Shown here piece by piece: positions 53,985-62,816 of a stretch of DNA of 64,000 nt. The translations under genes and the position numbers were made by a program. Below the pieces are notes generated by a model that did not search any database, was not told where the DNA came from, and saw only the letters and a program-made list of their open reading frames with translations. Within the stretch, counting starts at the first letter, position 1, and every line of letters starts with the position of its first letter. This DNA is from Burkholderiaceae bacterium (GTDB lineage: Bacteria > Pseudomonadota > Gammaproteobacteria > Burkholderiales > Burkholderiaceae_E): NCBI GenBank assembly GCA_024235875.1, contig JACKLP010000008.1:83088-147087 (forward strand), written 5' to 3'.

Positions 53985-55688
53985 ATGCACGATCTCGTCA
54001 TTCGCGGTGGGCAGCTCGTCGACGGCACCGGTTCCGCGCCGGTGAGCGGTGATCTGGCCATCGATGGGGGCCGCATCGCGTCGGTCGGGGGGCGTGCGGG
54101 CGCCGGTCGGCGCGAGATCGACGCGAGCGGCGCACTCGTGACCCCGGGCTTCGTCGACATCCACACCCACTTCGACGGGCAGGTGACCTGGGACGCGCAT
54201 CTGAGCCCGAGCAACGGCCATGGTGTCACGACTGCGGTGTTCGGCAATTGCGGGGTGGGATTCGCGCCGGCCAGGCCGAGTGAGCGGGTATGGCTGGTCG
54301 ACCTGATGGAAGGGGTCGAGGACATCCCGGGCAGCGCGCTCTCCGAGGGGATCCGCTGGTCTTGGGAGAGCTTTCCCGAGTACCTCGATGCGCTCGACGC
54401 CGGTCGCTACGCGATGGATGTCGGCGCGCAGATGCCGCATGGTCCGCTGCGCACCTACGTGATGGGCGAGCGCGGCGTGGCCAACGAGGAGGCGACCGAG
54501 CGCGATATCGCCGAGATGTCGCGCCTCACGCGCGAGGCGCTCGACGCCGGTGCACTGGGGTTCTCGACCTCGCGTGTGCTGATCCACAAGTCCAAGTCGG
54601 GTGAGCTCGTGCCGGGGACCTTCGCCAGCCGCGACGAGCTCTTCGGCATCGGCCGCGCGATCGCGCAGGCCGGCCATGGCGTGTTCCAGCTGACCTCGAT
54701 CCACGCGAGCCTGCATTCCGAGTACGCCTGGATCGAGGAGCTCGCCCGCACGCTCGGCGTGACCGTTCAGTTCAATCTGCAACAGGCTGACGCGGCGCCG
54801 GAACAGTGGCGCGAGGTCCTCGCGATGATCGAGCGCGCGCAGGCCGCGGGCTCGCGAGTCTTCGCCGGCATCGCGGGGCGACCCGCCGGCCTGTTGTTCA
54901 GTTGGCGCTCGAGCCTGCACCCGTTCTTCGGCTATCCGTCCTGGCGCGAAATCGCCGGCTTGCCCTGGCACGAAAAGCTCGCGCGGCTGCGCGACCCGGC
55001 GTTTCGGGCCCGCATGCTGGCCCAGCGTCCGCGTGATCTGGGCGAGTTCGCGAACTTCATGACGCGCAGCCATCACAAGATGTTCGTGCTGGGTGATGCG
55101 CCCGAATACGAACCCGATCCGTCGACGAGCATTGCCGCGCGCGCCGAGGCTCGTGGCTGTTCGCCCGAGTCCATGCTCTATGACGCCATGATGGCCGACG
55201 ACGGCACGGCGCTCGTGTACTTCCCCGTATTCAACTATGCCAACGGCAACATGGATCACCTCGTGACGCTGATGCGCTCCGAGGCGACCGTCTTGTCGCT
55301 CGGCGACGGCGGCGCGCATTGCGGGGTGATCTGCGACGCGTCGCTACCGACCTATATGCTCACGCATTGGGCGCGCGATCGGGCGCGAGGCGAGCGCCTG
55401 CCGATCGAGTTCGTCGTGCGCCGACTCACGCATGATACGGCGCGATCCTATGGCATCGGCGATCGCGGCGTCCTGGCGCCAGGCCTGCGCGCCGACATCA
55501 ACATCATCGACCATGCGGGCCTGCGGCTGAACGCGCCCCGGATGGCATTCGATCTGCCGACCGGCGCAAGGCGACTCGTGCAGTGGGCAGACGGGTACGT
55601 GGCGACGATCGTCGCCGGCGTGCCGGTGCGCGAGAACGGGATCGACACCGGGGCGCTGCCCGGACGGCTGATCCGCGCGCAGCGCTGA
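53985..55688 (+). CDS. Amidohydrolase, N-acyl-D-amino-acid deacylase family
   Basis: A 567-residue metal-dependent amidohydrolase. DLVIRGGQLVDGTGSAPVSGDLAIDGGRIASVG, the metal site GFVDIHTHFDGQVTWD, and the D-aminoacylase signature region HGVTTAVFGNCGVGFAP are present. The long insert with FSTSRVLIHKSKSGELVPGT and the C-terminal LGDGGAHCGVICDASLPTYML close the active site. Family members remove acyl groups from D-amino acids, but those inside CoA-catabolic operons usually have unknown substrates. It is the last gene of the plus-strand block starting at 50582. Confidence 0.92.
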   Translation: MHDLVIRGGQLVDGTGSAPVSGDLAIDGGRIASVGGRAGAGRREIDASGALVTPGFVDIHTHFDGQVTWDAHLSPSNGHGVTTAVFGNCGVGFAPARPSERVWLVDLMEGVEDIPGSALSEGIRWSWESFPEYLDALDAGRYAMDVGAQMPHGPLRTYVMGERGVANEEATERDIAEMSRLTREALDAGALGFSTSRVLIHKSKSGELVPGTFASRDELFGIGRAIAQAGHGVFQLTSIHASLHSEYAWIEELARTLGVTVQFNLQQADAAPEQWREVLAMIERAQAAGSRVFAGIAGRPAGLLFSWRSSLHPFFGYPSWREIAGLPWHEKLARLRDPAFRARMLAQRPRDLGEFANFMTRSHHKMFVLGDAPEYEPDPSTSIAARAEARGCSPESMLYDAMMADDGTALVYFPVFNYANGNMDHLVTLMRSEATVLSLGDGGAHCGVICDASLPTYMLTHWARDRARGERLPIEFVVRRLTHDTARSYGIGDRGVLAPGLRADINIIDHAGLRLNAPRMAFDLPTGARRLVQWADGYVATIVAGVPVRENGIDTGALPGRLIRAQR

Positions 55689-55737
55689 GCGTCTGCCAGG
55701 CGTCTGGACAGCAGCGGTCGTTCTGCCGCCCAGATGC

Positions 55738-56724
55738 CTAGGGGGCCGGCGCGCGCGTTGCGCCCATCGCATAGACCGCTTCGATACGCTCGAGCGCGTC
55801 CGCCGGCAACGACCCCATCGCCTGTGCGTCGAGGGCCTCATGGAGGTGTGCGAGCTCGGCCAGGCCGACGACCACGCACGAGAGGCGGGGTTCGCCCAGG
55901 GCGAAGCGAATCGCGGCCTGTGCCCGCGTGCCATGCGCGTCGCCCAGCGCCGCCTGCATGGCCTTCGCCTTGGCCGTTTCGCTCTCGACGGTATCGCCCG
56001 CCGTCAGTGGTCCTTCCCGGCCATGGCGGGCATCGGTCGCGAGTACGCCCGCGGAGAGCACGCGCACGCACATTGCCGCCGCGCCGTTGCGCTCGCAAGC
56101 GGCCAGCACCCCGGCGAAGCTTGCATGCTCGTAGGCCGTCGGCAGTGCGCGACCAGCGCTCGGATTCAGGAGGTTGTAGTACACCTGGGCCGACGCCACC
56201 CGGCCCGTGTCGAGTACCTCGATGATCGCCGGCGCTTCACCGAGCGCGGTGATCCCGAGGTGATCGAACAGGCCCTGGGAACGGAGTCGCTCGAGTGTGT
56301 CGAGCACGCCTCCGTTGCGCGTGATCTCGCGCGGCGAGATCATCTTTGCCGTCGACGCCGCGGCGATCGGGTTGTGAAGCTGGAACAAGGTGACCGAGTC
56401 GCGGCGCAGGTGGGTCAGGCTGCGAACGAGGCTGGCTTCGATCTGCCCGGCGATGTCGCCGGCGGCGAGATCGAGCATGACCTTCGTCGAGACGTAGGGC
56501 GTCGCATCGATCTCGGCGAGCAGCCAGCCCAGCGCCTGTTCCGATCGCCCGTTGCCGTAGAGCGCGGCCGTGTCGATCCAGTTGATGCCGGCGTCCAAGG
56601 CCTGTCGGATCGCGGCGCGGCGCGTGTCGTCGTCGGCGTCGATCAGGATGCCACCGACGGCGCCGCCGCCGAAAACCAGTTCCGAGACTTCCAGGCCGGT
56701 CCGGCCGAACGATCGGTAGCGCAT
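55738..56724 (-). CDS. Aldo/keto reductase
   Basis: A 328-residue (alpha/beta)8 oxidoreductase, started at 56724 after AGGAG. The catalytic tetrad D51, Y56, K81 and H117 is intact (NWIDTAALYGNGRSEQALG, STKVMLD, LFQLHNPI). The N-terminus YRSFGRTGLEVSELVFGGGAVGG and C-terminal sequence resemble the L-galactose dehydrogenase/AKR-like branch. It is the only minus-strand gene between the two plus-strand catabolic blocks, divergent from the acyl-CoA synthetase across 157 bp that contain a CCGGTACCGG palindrome at 56836-56845. Confidence 0.92.
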   Translation of the reverse strand: MRYRSFGRTGLEVSELVFGGGAVGGILIDADDDTRRAAIRQALDAGINWIDTAALYGNGRSEQALGWLLAEIDATPYVSTKVMLDLAAGDIAGQIEASLVRSLTHLRRDSVTLFQLHNPIAAASTAKMISPREITRNGGVLDTLERLRSQGLFDHLGITALGEAPAIIEVLDTGRVASAQVYYNLLNPSAGRALPTAYEHASFAGVLAACERNGAAAMCVRVLSAGVLATDARHGREGPLTAGDTVESETAKAKAMQAALGDAHGTRAQAAIRFALGEPRLSCVVVGLAELAHLHEALDAQAMGSLPADALERIEAVYAMGATRAPAP

Positions 56725-56835
56725 CGATGGCTCCTGTTGGCGATGACGTTCTTGAGCGCGATGCCCACATCCTCGGCCCGGGGGCTCGCATAGGTCAACC
56801 ACCACCCGGTCGCGGCCGCCGGCGTGCTGTAAATT

Positions 56836-56845
56836 CCGGTACCGG
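56836..56845. promoter_or_regulatory. CCGGTACCGG palindrome in a divergent promoter region
   Basis: A 10-bp perfect palindrome, with the near-symmetric extension TTCCGGTACCGGCAA, lies 36 bp before the acyl-CoA synthetase start and next to an AT-rich TAAATT. It could be an operator for either divergent gene; short palindromes also occur by chance at this GC content. Confidence 0.3.
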
Positions 56846-56881
56846 CAATACCTTGCATGCGAACGAAAAAAGGCAAGCTCG

Positions 56882-58594
56882 ATGAAGCAAGACGAGACGG
56901 TGCGGGCGCACCACAGGTTCTGGCCCAAGCGGTCACCGCATGCGATCCCGCCAGCGGAATCCACGCTGTGGCACAACCTGGCGTTCACGGCGGTGCGCTA
57001 TCCCGACCGGCCGGCCTTCATGTTCTTCGGACGCGGAATCTCGTACTCGCAGCTGCTGGATCAGGCCGAGCGGATCGCCGGATGGCTGGCGCGCGAGGCC
57101 GGCGTGACGGCGGGCGACCGGGTCTTGCTGATGATGCAGAACTCGCCTCAGTTCGTGGTTGCGTTCTATGCGGCGATGCGGCTTCGCGCCGTTGTCGTGC
57201 CTGTGAATCCGATGAGCCGTGCACATGAGCTCGCCCACTACGTCACCGACCCGCAGGCCAGGGTCGCGATCGTCTCTGCCGAGTTGATCGGCGAGCTCGA
57301 CGCCGCGCAACGCGAGATCGACGAGCCGGCGCGGATACGTCGCGCGCTCGTCACCGCCTATGCCGATGCGATGCCCGATGTCGTCGAGCCCGGCGAAGCC
57401 GGGCCCGAGGCCTGGGATTCCTGGCTGCATGCCGAGGCTCGACTTCCCGCCTGGGCGTCGCGCTGGGGCGATGCACTCGTCGGCGAGCCGATGGCTGCGC
57501 CCTATGCCGGCGTGGCCGAAGACCTGGTCGCGTTGTGCTACACCTCGGGTACGACCGGCCTGCCCAAGGGCTGCATGCACACCCATCGGACGATCGGCCA
57601 CAACGTCTATTCGGCGCCGGCCTGGTTCACGATGAGCGCGGCCGACGTGTCGCTCGGGGTCGTGCCGATGTTCCATATCACCGGCATGCTGTTCGTGATG
57701 CACGTGCCGATCCTGCTCGGCGCGACCGTGGTGTTGATGGCGCGCTGGGATCGCGAGCTTGCCGGGCGCCTGATCTCGCGGCATCGGGTGACGACCTGGA
57801 CCAACATTCCGACGATGATCATCGACCTGCTAGGTTCACCGAATCTGGACGATTTCGATCTCACCAGCCTGAATTACATCGGTGGCGGCGGCGCGGCGAT
57901 GCCGCATGCGGTGGCCGCGCGCCTGAAGCGCTGGCTCGGGCTCGACTATGCCGAGGGCTACGGGCTCACCGAGACTGCCGCGCCCTCGCACAGCAACCCG
58001 CCGGACGCGCCGAAGCTGCAATGCCTTGGCATTCCCTGGATCGGAACCGATGCGCGAATCATCGATCCCGACACGATGCGCGAGGTCGAGCCAGGCGATT
58101 CGGGCGAGATCGTCATCCACGGGCCGCAGGTCTTCGTCGGATACTGGCAGCGGCCCCGCGAAACCGAGGAGGCGTTCTTCGAACTCGAGGGCAAGCGCTT
58201 CTTTCGAACCGGCGACCTCGGGCGCGTGGACGAGGACGGCTACTTCTTCATCACCGACCGCCTCAAGCGCATGATCAACGCCTCGGGGTTCAAGGTGTGG
58301 CCGGCCGAGGTGGAGAACATGCTCTATCACCATCCCGACATCCAGGAGGCTTGCGTGATCGCCGCCACCGACCCGTACCGCGGCGAGACCGTCAAGGCGG
58401 TGATCGTGCTCAAGGCCGGTACCGGCGATCGTGTCGACGCCGATGCGATCATTGCGTGGGCACGTGACGAAATGGCGGCCTACAAGGTGCCGCGCCAGAT
58501 CGAGTTCGTCGATGCCCTGCCCAAGTCGGGATCGGGCAAGGTGTTGTGGCGCGTGCTGCAGGCCCGCGAGGACGAGCGCGCCGCGGGTGGGTGA
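56882..58594 (+). CDS. Acyl-CoA synthetase (AMP-binding)
   Basis: A 570-residue ANL ligase. VALCYTSGTTGLPKGCMHTHRTIGHN is the P-loop, YAEGYGLTETAAPSHSNPP the A5 motif, GEIVIHGPQVFVGYW and TGDLGRVDEDGYFFITDRLKRMINASGFKVWPAEVE the hinge region, and LPKSGSGKVLWRVL carries the A10 lysine. The KVWPAEVE wording is typical of the long-chain/medium-chain fatty-acid CoA ligase group. It starts the second plus-strand catabolic block and would activate the free acid. Confidence 0.94.
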   Translation: MKQDETVRAHHRFWPKRSPHAIPPAESTLWHNLAFTAVRYPDRPAFMFFGRGISYSQLLDQAERIAGWLAREAGVTAGDRVLLMMQNSPQFVVAFYAAMRLRAVVVPVNPMSRAHELAHYVTDPQARVAIVSAELIGELDAAQREIDEPARIRRALVTAYADAMPDVVEPGEAGPEAWDSWLHAEARLPAWASRWGDALVGEPMAAPYAGVAEDLVALCYTSGTTGLPKGCMHTHRTIGHNVYSAPAWFTMSAADVSLGVVPMFHITGMLFVMHVPILLGATVVLMARWDRELAGRLISRHRVTTWTNIPTMIIDLLGSPNLDDFDLTSLNYIGGGGAAMPHAVAARLKRWLGLDYAEGYGLTETAAPSHSNPPDAPKLQCLGIPWIGTDARIIDPDTMREVEPGDSGEIVIHGPQVFVGYWQRPRETEEAFFELEGKRFFRTGDLGRVDEDGYFFITDRLKRMINASGFKVWPAEVENMLYHHPDIQEACVIAATDPYRGETVKAVIVLKAGTGDRVDADAIIAWARDEMAAYKVPRQIEFVDALPKSGSGKVLWRVLQAREDERAAGG

Positions 58595-58669
58595 GCCCCT
58601 GGCGCATTCGCCCGCGGCGGGGCACGGCGGCCGCCAAGGACGGCGGACGACATCACAGGAGAGGAGACG

Positions 58670-59725
58670 ATGGACCGCAACAAGTCGCAGCAATTCATGC
58701 TCAAGGTGGTGGGAGACGTCGGTACCGCGATGATCGCGAATCTCGTTCTCGTTGGTGATCGCGTCGGCCTGTTTCGGTCGATGGCGGGCGCGGGCCCGAT
58801 CACGTCGGACGCGCTCGCCGAGCGTGCCGGGATCGCCCCGCGCTACGTGGAGGAATGGCTCGGCGCAATGGTCAGTGCCGACTATGTCGAATTCGACCCG
58901 CAGGAACAGACCTACCTCCTGCCCGAGGAACACGCGTTGTTCTTTTCGAATCGCGACACCGAGTACTACCTCGGCGGGCTGTTCGGCGGACTGCCGCTCG
59001 TGTCCGCGGCCGTGCCCCGCGTGATCGAGGCATTCGAGCAAGGGCGCGGCATCGCGTTTGCCGATTTCGGTGCCGAGCTGCCGCAGGCCCTCGAGGCCAT
59101 GAACCGCCCGGTCTACGAGCGACGGCTGGTCGACGTCTGGCTGGCGACGATGCCCGAGGTGGTCGAGCGGCTGCGCGCCGGGGGCCGCGCGATGGACATC
59201 GGCACCGGCACCGGCATCGTGCCGATCCTGCTCGCCAAGGCGTTTCCACAGGCATGGGTCGGCGGGCTGGACATCGATGCGCGCTCGATCGAGATCGCGC
59301 GCGCGCAGGCGGCACAGGCCGGCGTGGGGGATCGTGTGCACCTGCAGTGCGCCGGGGTCGATGAAATGCAGGCCGATGCGCCGTTCGACTTCGTCTCGAC
59401 CTTCGACTGCGTCCATGATCTACCCGACCCATTGGGCGCGCTGCAGCGGATTCGGGACCGCCTCGCCGATGGCGGGGTCTACCTGATGGTGGAACCCAAG
59501 GTCTCCGACCGGCTCGAGGAGAATCGGAATCCGTTCGGACGCATGCTCTATGGCATCAGCTGCCTTCATTGCGTACCGCAGGCGCTGGCCCAGGGCGGCC
59601 CCGGGCTGGGTGCCTGCTGGGGGCCGGCACGGGCGCGCGCGCTCGCCAGCGAGGCGGGTTTCTCGCGTTTCGACCTGCTGCCGATTCGAAGTCCGGCGCA
59701 GGCCTTCTACGCGCTGCGCGCCTGA
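58670..59725 (+). CDS. SAM-dependent methyltransferase with winged-helix N-terminus
   Basis: A 351-residue class-I methyltransferase. Residues 1-95 form a winged-helix dimerisation domain like that of O-methyltransferases (GLFRSMAGAGPITSDALAERAGIAPRYVEEWLGAMVSADYVEFD). The SAM motif RAMDIGTGTGIVPILLAKAFPQAWVGGLDID is at about 175-205. DFVSTFDCVHDLPDPLGALQRIRDRLADGG is the post-motif region. This arrangement matches the Rv2258c-like group rather than a known catabolic enzyme. It lies 75 bp after the acyl-CoA synthetase. The role in a degradation pathway is unclear. Confidence 0.88.
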   Translation: MDRNKSQQFMLKVVGDVGTAMIANLVLVGDRVGLFRSMAGAGPITSDALAERAGIAPRYVEEWLGAMVSADYVEFDPQEQTYLLPEEHALFFSNRDTEYYLGGLFGGLPLVSAAVPRVIEAFEQGRGIAFADFGAELPQALEAMNRPVYERRLVDVWLATMPEVVERLRAGGRAMDIGTGTGIVPILLAKAFPQAWVGGLDIDARSIEIARAQAAQAGVGDRVHLQCAGVDEMQADAPFDFVSTFDCVHDLPDPLGALQRIRDRLADGGVYLMVEPKVSDRLEENRNPFGRMLYGISCLHCVPQALAQGGPGLGACWGPARARALASEAGFSRFDLLPIRSPAQAFYALRA

Positions 59726-59749
59726 GGCCGGTCGACGCGCGGGAGCCTG

Positions 59750-60097
59750 CTAGTCGCGCGCGGCGATCACGGTGATCTCCACCCGCATGCCCGGATGAGC
59801 CAGACTGGCCTGGCCGCAGGCGCGGGCGGGCGCGTGTCCGGCTGGCACCCAGGCGTCCCAGACCTCGTTCATCGCGGCGAAGTCGCGCATGTCGACCAGC
59901 CAGATCACGGCCTGCAAGACCTTTTCGCGCGAGGACCCGACCTCGGACAACAGGGCGTCGATCTTCTCGAGCACCTGTCGAGTCTGGTCGGCAACGGGCG
60001 CGCCGGGTTCGCCGACCTGTCCCGCCAGGTAGACGGTGTTGCCGTGAATCACGGCCTGGCTCATGCGCTGGTTGGTGTGGCGTCGTTCGATCGTCAT
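59750..60097 (-). CDS. RidA-family protein (divergent subgroup)
   Basis: A 115-residue YjgF/RidA fold (QAVIHGNTVYLAGQVGEPG, DQTRQVLEKIDALLSEVGSSREKVLQAVIWLVDMRDFAAMNEVWDAWV, then HAPARACGQASLAHPGMRVEITVIAARD). The arginine that binds the substrate carboxylate in RidA is kept (R92), as is the glutamate E107. The tyrosine of the N-terminal YSQA motif is Met (RMSQAV), which places it outside the archetypal imine deaminase. It is the last gene of the minus-strand catabolic block and may act on a pathway intermediate. Confidence 0.9.
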   Translation of the reverse strand: MTIERRHTNQRMSQAVIHGNTVYLAGQVGEPGAPVADQTRQVLEKIDALLSEVGSSREKVLQAVIWLVDMRDFAAMNEVWDAWVPAGHAPARACGQASLAHPGMRVEITVIAARD

Positions 60098-60134
60098 TTG
60101 GCTTCCTTCGTGGGTGGGGGGCGTTGAATTGCGC

Positions 60135-60989
60135 TCACGACTTGCCGATCGTGCGGCGCATCGGCGGCAGGTCGACGAACTCGGCCGCGCGATTCTCGGC
60201 GCGCGAGCGCATGGCCTCGGCGATCTCTTCGCGCTGCAGGAAGCTCGCGTTCCAGATGCCGATGTAGTCGAGCCCGTCGGCGGTGTCGTGGTCACGCGCA
60301 TAGGTGATCATGCGCTTGCAGCCGTAGACCGCCATGGGTGACTTCGATGCGATCTCCCGCGCCGTCTTCATGACCGCGTCGAGCATCGTCGCCTGGTCCG
60401 GATAGACGGCATTGACCAAACCGACCGCGCGCGCTTCGTCCGCGCCCATGCGTCGACCCGTGTACGCGAGCTCGCGCACGATGCCCTCGGGCAGCAGCTT
60501 CACGATTCGCGGAAAGGTGCCGACGTCCGCGGTCATCCCGATGTTGGTCTCGAAGATCGTGAAGAAGGCGTCGGCGGTGGCATAGCGCATGCAGCAGGCA
60601 GTCGCCAGATCCACGCCACCGCCGATGCAGCCGCCCTGGATCGCGGCGATGACCGGAATTCGGCTGCGCTCCAGCGCGGTGAAGCTGTCTTGCATGCGCT
60701 GAACCACCGCATAGAAGTCGGCGCCGTACTGGATTCGATGGCGCCGGGCTGCCTCGGCATCGGGCGGCGGTGTCTCGGCGAACATCCCGACGTCGATGCC
60801 GCTGGTGAAATGCGGTCCCGTCGACGAGATCACGATCACCCGGGCGCGGGCGTTCTCGTCGATGTCGCGGACCAGGCGCGGCAACTCGTCCCAGAATTCG
60901 CGGATCATCGCGTTGCGCTGCTGAGGTCGGTTCAGCCGGATGTGCGCGACGCGGTTCTCGATCTCGAGGTCGAAGCACTGATAGCTCAT
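60135..60989 (-). CDS. Crotonase, dienoyl-CoA-isomerase-like
   Basis: A 284-residue crotonase. The oxyanion regions (FTSGIDVGMF and IQGGCIGGGVDLATAC) are normal. The catalytic positions read D127 (GGGVDL), E147 (IFETNIG) and D155 (MTADVGTFPR), the Asp/Glu/Asp set known from delta3,5-delta2,4-dienoyl-CoA isomerase, rather than the two glutamates of enoyl-CoA hydratase. Such isomerases handle unsaturated acyl chains with double bonds at odd positions. Start at 60989 overlaps the GST-like gene by 4 nt. It most likely shifts double bonds during beta-oxidation of the pathway substrate. Confidence 0.9.
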   Translation of the reverse strand: MSYQCFDLEIENRVAHIRLNRPQQRNAMIREFWDELPRLVRDIDENARARVIVISSTGPHFTSGIDVGMFAETPPPDAEAARRHRIQYGADFYAVVQRMQDSFTALERSRIPVIAAIQGGCIGGGVDLATACCMRYATADAFFTIFETNIGMTADVGTFPRIVKLLPEGIVRELAYTGRRMGADEARAVGLVNAVYPDQATMLDAVMKTAREIASKSPMAVYGCKRMITYARDHDTADGLDYIGIWNASFLQREEIAEAMRSRAENRAAEFVDLPPMRRTIGKS

Positions 60990-61993
60990 GGGGTTGTCCT
61001 CAGGAATTGATCGCAGCCGGCGGCGGCCAGCATCTCGTGTATCTGGTCGCGGTCGCGGAAGGTGGCGAGTCGCTGGCGCAAGGAGGCCAACGACCGCGCA
61101 TGGTAGCGCTGGGGCCGCTGGGTCCAGGGGTGGCCATCGATCTCGACGGTGAAGCGCTCTGCGCCATCGGCAACTGCCCGCTCGTTGGCCTGCGTCCAGG
61201 GCAGGAAGCGGCGGCAGACCTGGGATCGCAGCAGGGGGTCGAGCGTGGGTGCGAGGCTCGACCAGGATTCGAAATCGCCGTTGGCATGCGGCCAGGCCAT
61301 TCGGTGAAGCCAGTCGATGACGCGGCCGCCGTGCGCAACCACCAGGCCGTAGCCGGTCGGATCGGTCCAGGCGGTCTGGACCTGTCCCCAAAGGCCGAAG
61401 TCGGCGAGTGCCGGACGTTCTCCGAACAGGTAGGCGCGGCCCTCGAGGTGACGGTCGAGCAGGCGCAGGGTGTCCACGAACGAGGCCTCGATCAGCGGTG
61501 CGTTCTCCGGGCTCGAGCCCACGAAGCCCACGCGCGCGACCATGCGATGTCGGACCGTTTCGGCGCGTGCCTCGAGCGCGGCCTCGTCGGCATCGGGCTC
61601 GAGCGTGCGTGCGATGCGAACGGCCGCCGCATGCTGGTCCACCGGACGTGCCCAGCGCAGGTGGAACATCCACTTGTTTCCCCACTCGTCGGCGAACTCC
61701 TCGAGCAGCCAGGAGGCGAAGTCGGCCACGGCGTCGGGCGGGTGGATCGAGTTTTCGGGAAAGCGCGCCTCGAGTGCCTCGATGATCGGCGTGGAATCCT
61801 GCATGACCTCGCCCTCTGGAGAGACCACCAGCGGGATCAGGGGCAGCTTCGCGTGTCGCTCGAACTCGGGCAGTCTGGCAAGCGTGCGCACGATCCATTC
61901 GTGAGGAATCGACTTGTAGCGGAGATAGCCGCGCACCTTGACCGAGTAGGGTGACATCTCGGCCCCGTAGATTCTCCAGGGTGTCTTCGTCAT
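60986..61993 (-). CDS. Glutathione S-transferase-like protein
   Basis: A 335-residue protein with an N-terminal thioredoxin-fold GST domain (WRIYGAEMSPYSVKVRGYLRYKSIPHEWI, IPLVVSPEGEVMQDSTPIIEALEARFP) and an all-helical C-terminal half with GRAYLFGERPALADFGLWGQ. The protein is about 100 residues longer than an ordinary GST; the last part (VDGAERFTVEIDGHPWTQRPQRYHARSL) is an extra domain. It is coupled to the downstream crotonase by a 4-nt overlap, which suggests a role on a pathway intermediate such as thiol conjugation or isomerisation. Confidence 0.88.
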   Translation of the reverse strand: MTKTPWRIYGAEMSPYSVKVRGYLRYKSIPHEWIVRTLARLPEFERHAKLPLIPLVVSPEGEVMQDSTPIIEALEARFPENSIHPPDAVADFASWLLEEFADEWGNKWMFHLRWARPVDQHAAAVRIARTLEPDADEAALEARAETVRHRMVARVGFVGSSPENAPLIEASFVDTLRLLDRHLEGRAYLFGERPALADFGLWGQVQTAWTDPTGYGLVVAHGGRVIDWLHRMAWPHANGDFESWSSLAPTLDPLLRSQVCRRFLPWTQANERAVADGAERFTVEIDGHPWTQRPQRYHARSLASLRQRLATFRDRDQIHEMLAAAGCDQFLRTTP

Positions 61994-62030
61994 CGGGTAT
62001 TCCTCGGGGGCGGATTTCGAACGTCGGCGC

Positions 62031-62798
62031 TCATGAACCGGCGAGCGCGCGCACGATCAGCGACGCACCGGAGACAACGAGCAGCAAGTAGACCGCGCGG
62101 GTCATCTGCGCGCGCGGAATGCGCCTGGCCAGGCGCTCCGCGACGACGATCGCCAGGATCATCACGGGCAGCAAGGTGATGAATGCGATCCATACCCGCG
62201 GTGTCGAGTACAGACCCGCGAGCGCGAAGGCGACGACACGGGCGCCGACGCTGACGACGCCATTGGCGGCAAGCGTCGCGCGCATCTGTGCGACCGACAG
62301 GGGGCGCAGGCTCAGATAGATCGCGTAGGGCGGTCCGCCGGCCCCGAAGACCGCCGATGCGATGCCCCCGGCGAATCCGGCGACCGGGGCCCAGCGTCGC
62401 GATACCGTTGTCCGGGCGTTGCCCGGCCAGAGTCGGTGCAAGACGAACAGGCACACGAACACGCCCATCGCCAGCATCAGCGCCGGCACCGGCAGCCGCA
62501 CCAGCAGCAGGGTGCCGAGGCCGACGCCGACAAGGCAGGCGGGAATCAGCCCGGCGAGCTCCCGTCGGGCGACGTCGCCTGCTCCGGCGACCAGGATCCG
62601 GACCGTGATCAGGCATTCGAACAGCGCGAACAAGGACAATGCGAACCGCGGCTCGACGAACTGGGCGGCGATCGGCGTTCCCACCACGCCGCCCCCGAAG
62701 CCGATCGTCGCGAACACGAAGTTCGCGATGAACACGATCGGTGCCAGCGTGATGATCGTGCCGGCATCGAACGCGGCGCGCAGTGCGTCGAGGCTCAC
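62031..62798 (-). CDS. TauE/SafE family membrane permease
   Basis: A 255-residue inner-membrane protein with about eight hydrophobic segments and two glycine-rich inverted-repeat motifs (FATIGFGGGVVGTPIAAQF and VAGFAGGIASAVFGAGGPPYAIYLSL), the signature of the TauE/SafE sulfite/sulfonate exporter family. The exported solute is not determined; besides sulfite some members export organic acids. It lies between the GST-like gene and a crotonase gene, all on the minus strand with short gaps. Confidence 0.92.
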   Translation of the reverse strand: MSLDALRAAFDAGTIITLAPIVFIANFVFATIGFGGGVVGTPIAAQFVEPRFALSLFALFECLITVRILVAGAGDVARRELAGLIPACLVGVGLGTLLLVRLPVPALMLAMGVFVCLFVLHRLWPGNARTTVSRRWAPVAGFAGGIASAVFGAGGPPYAIYLSLRPLSVAQMRATLAANGVVSVGARVVAFALAGLYSTPRVWIAFITLLPVMILAIVVAERLARRIPRAQMTRAVYLLLVVSGASLIVRALAGS

Positions 62799-62816
62799 CG
62801 GTCGCCGACGATGGGC

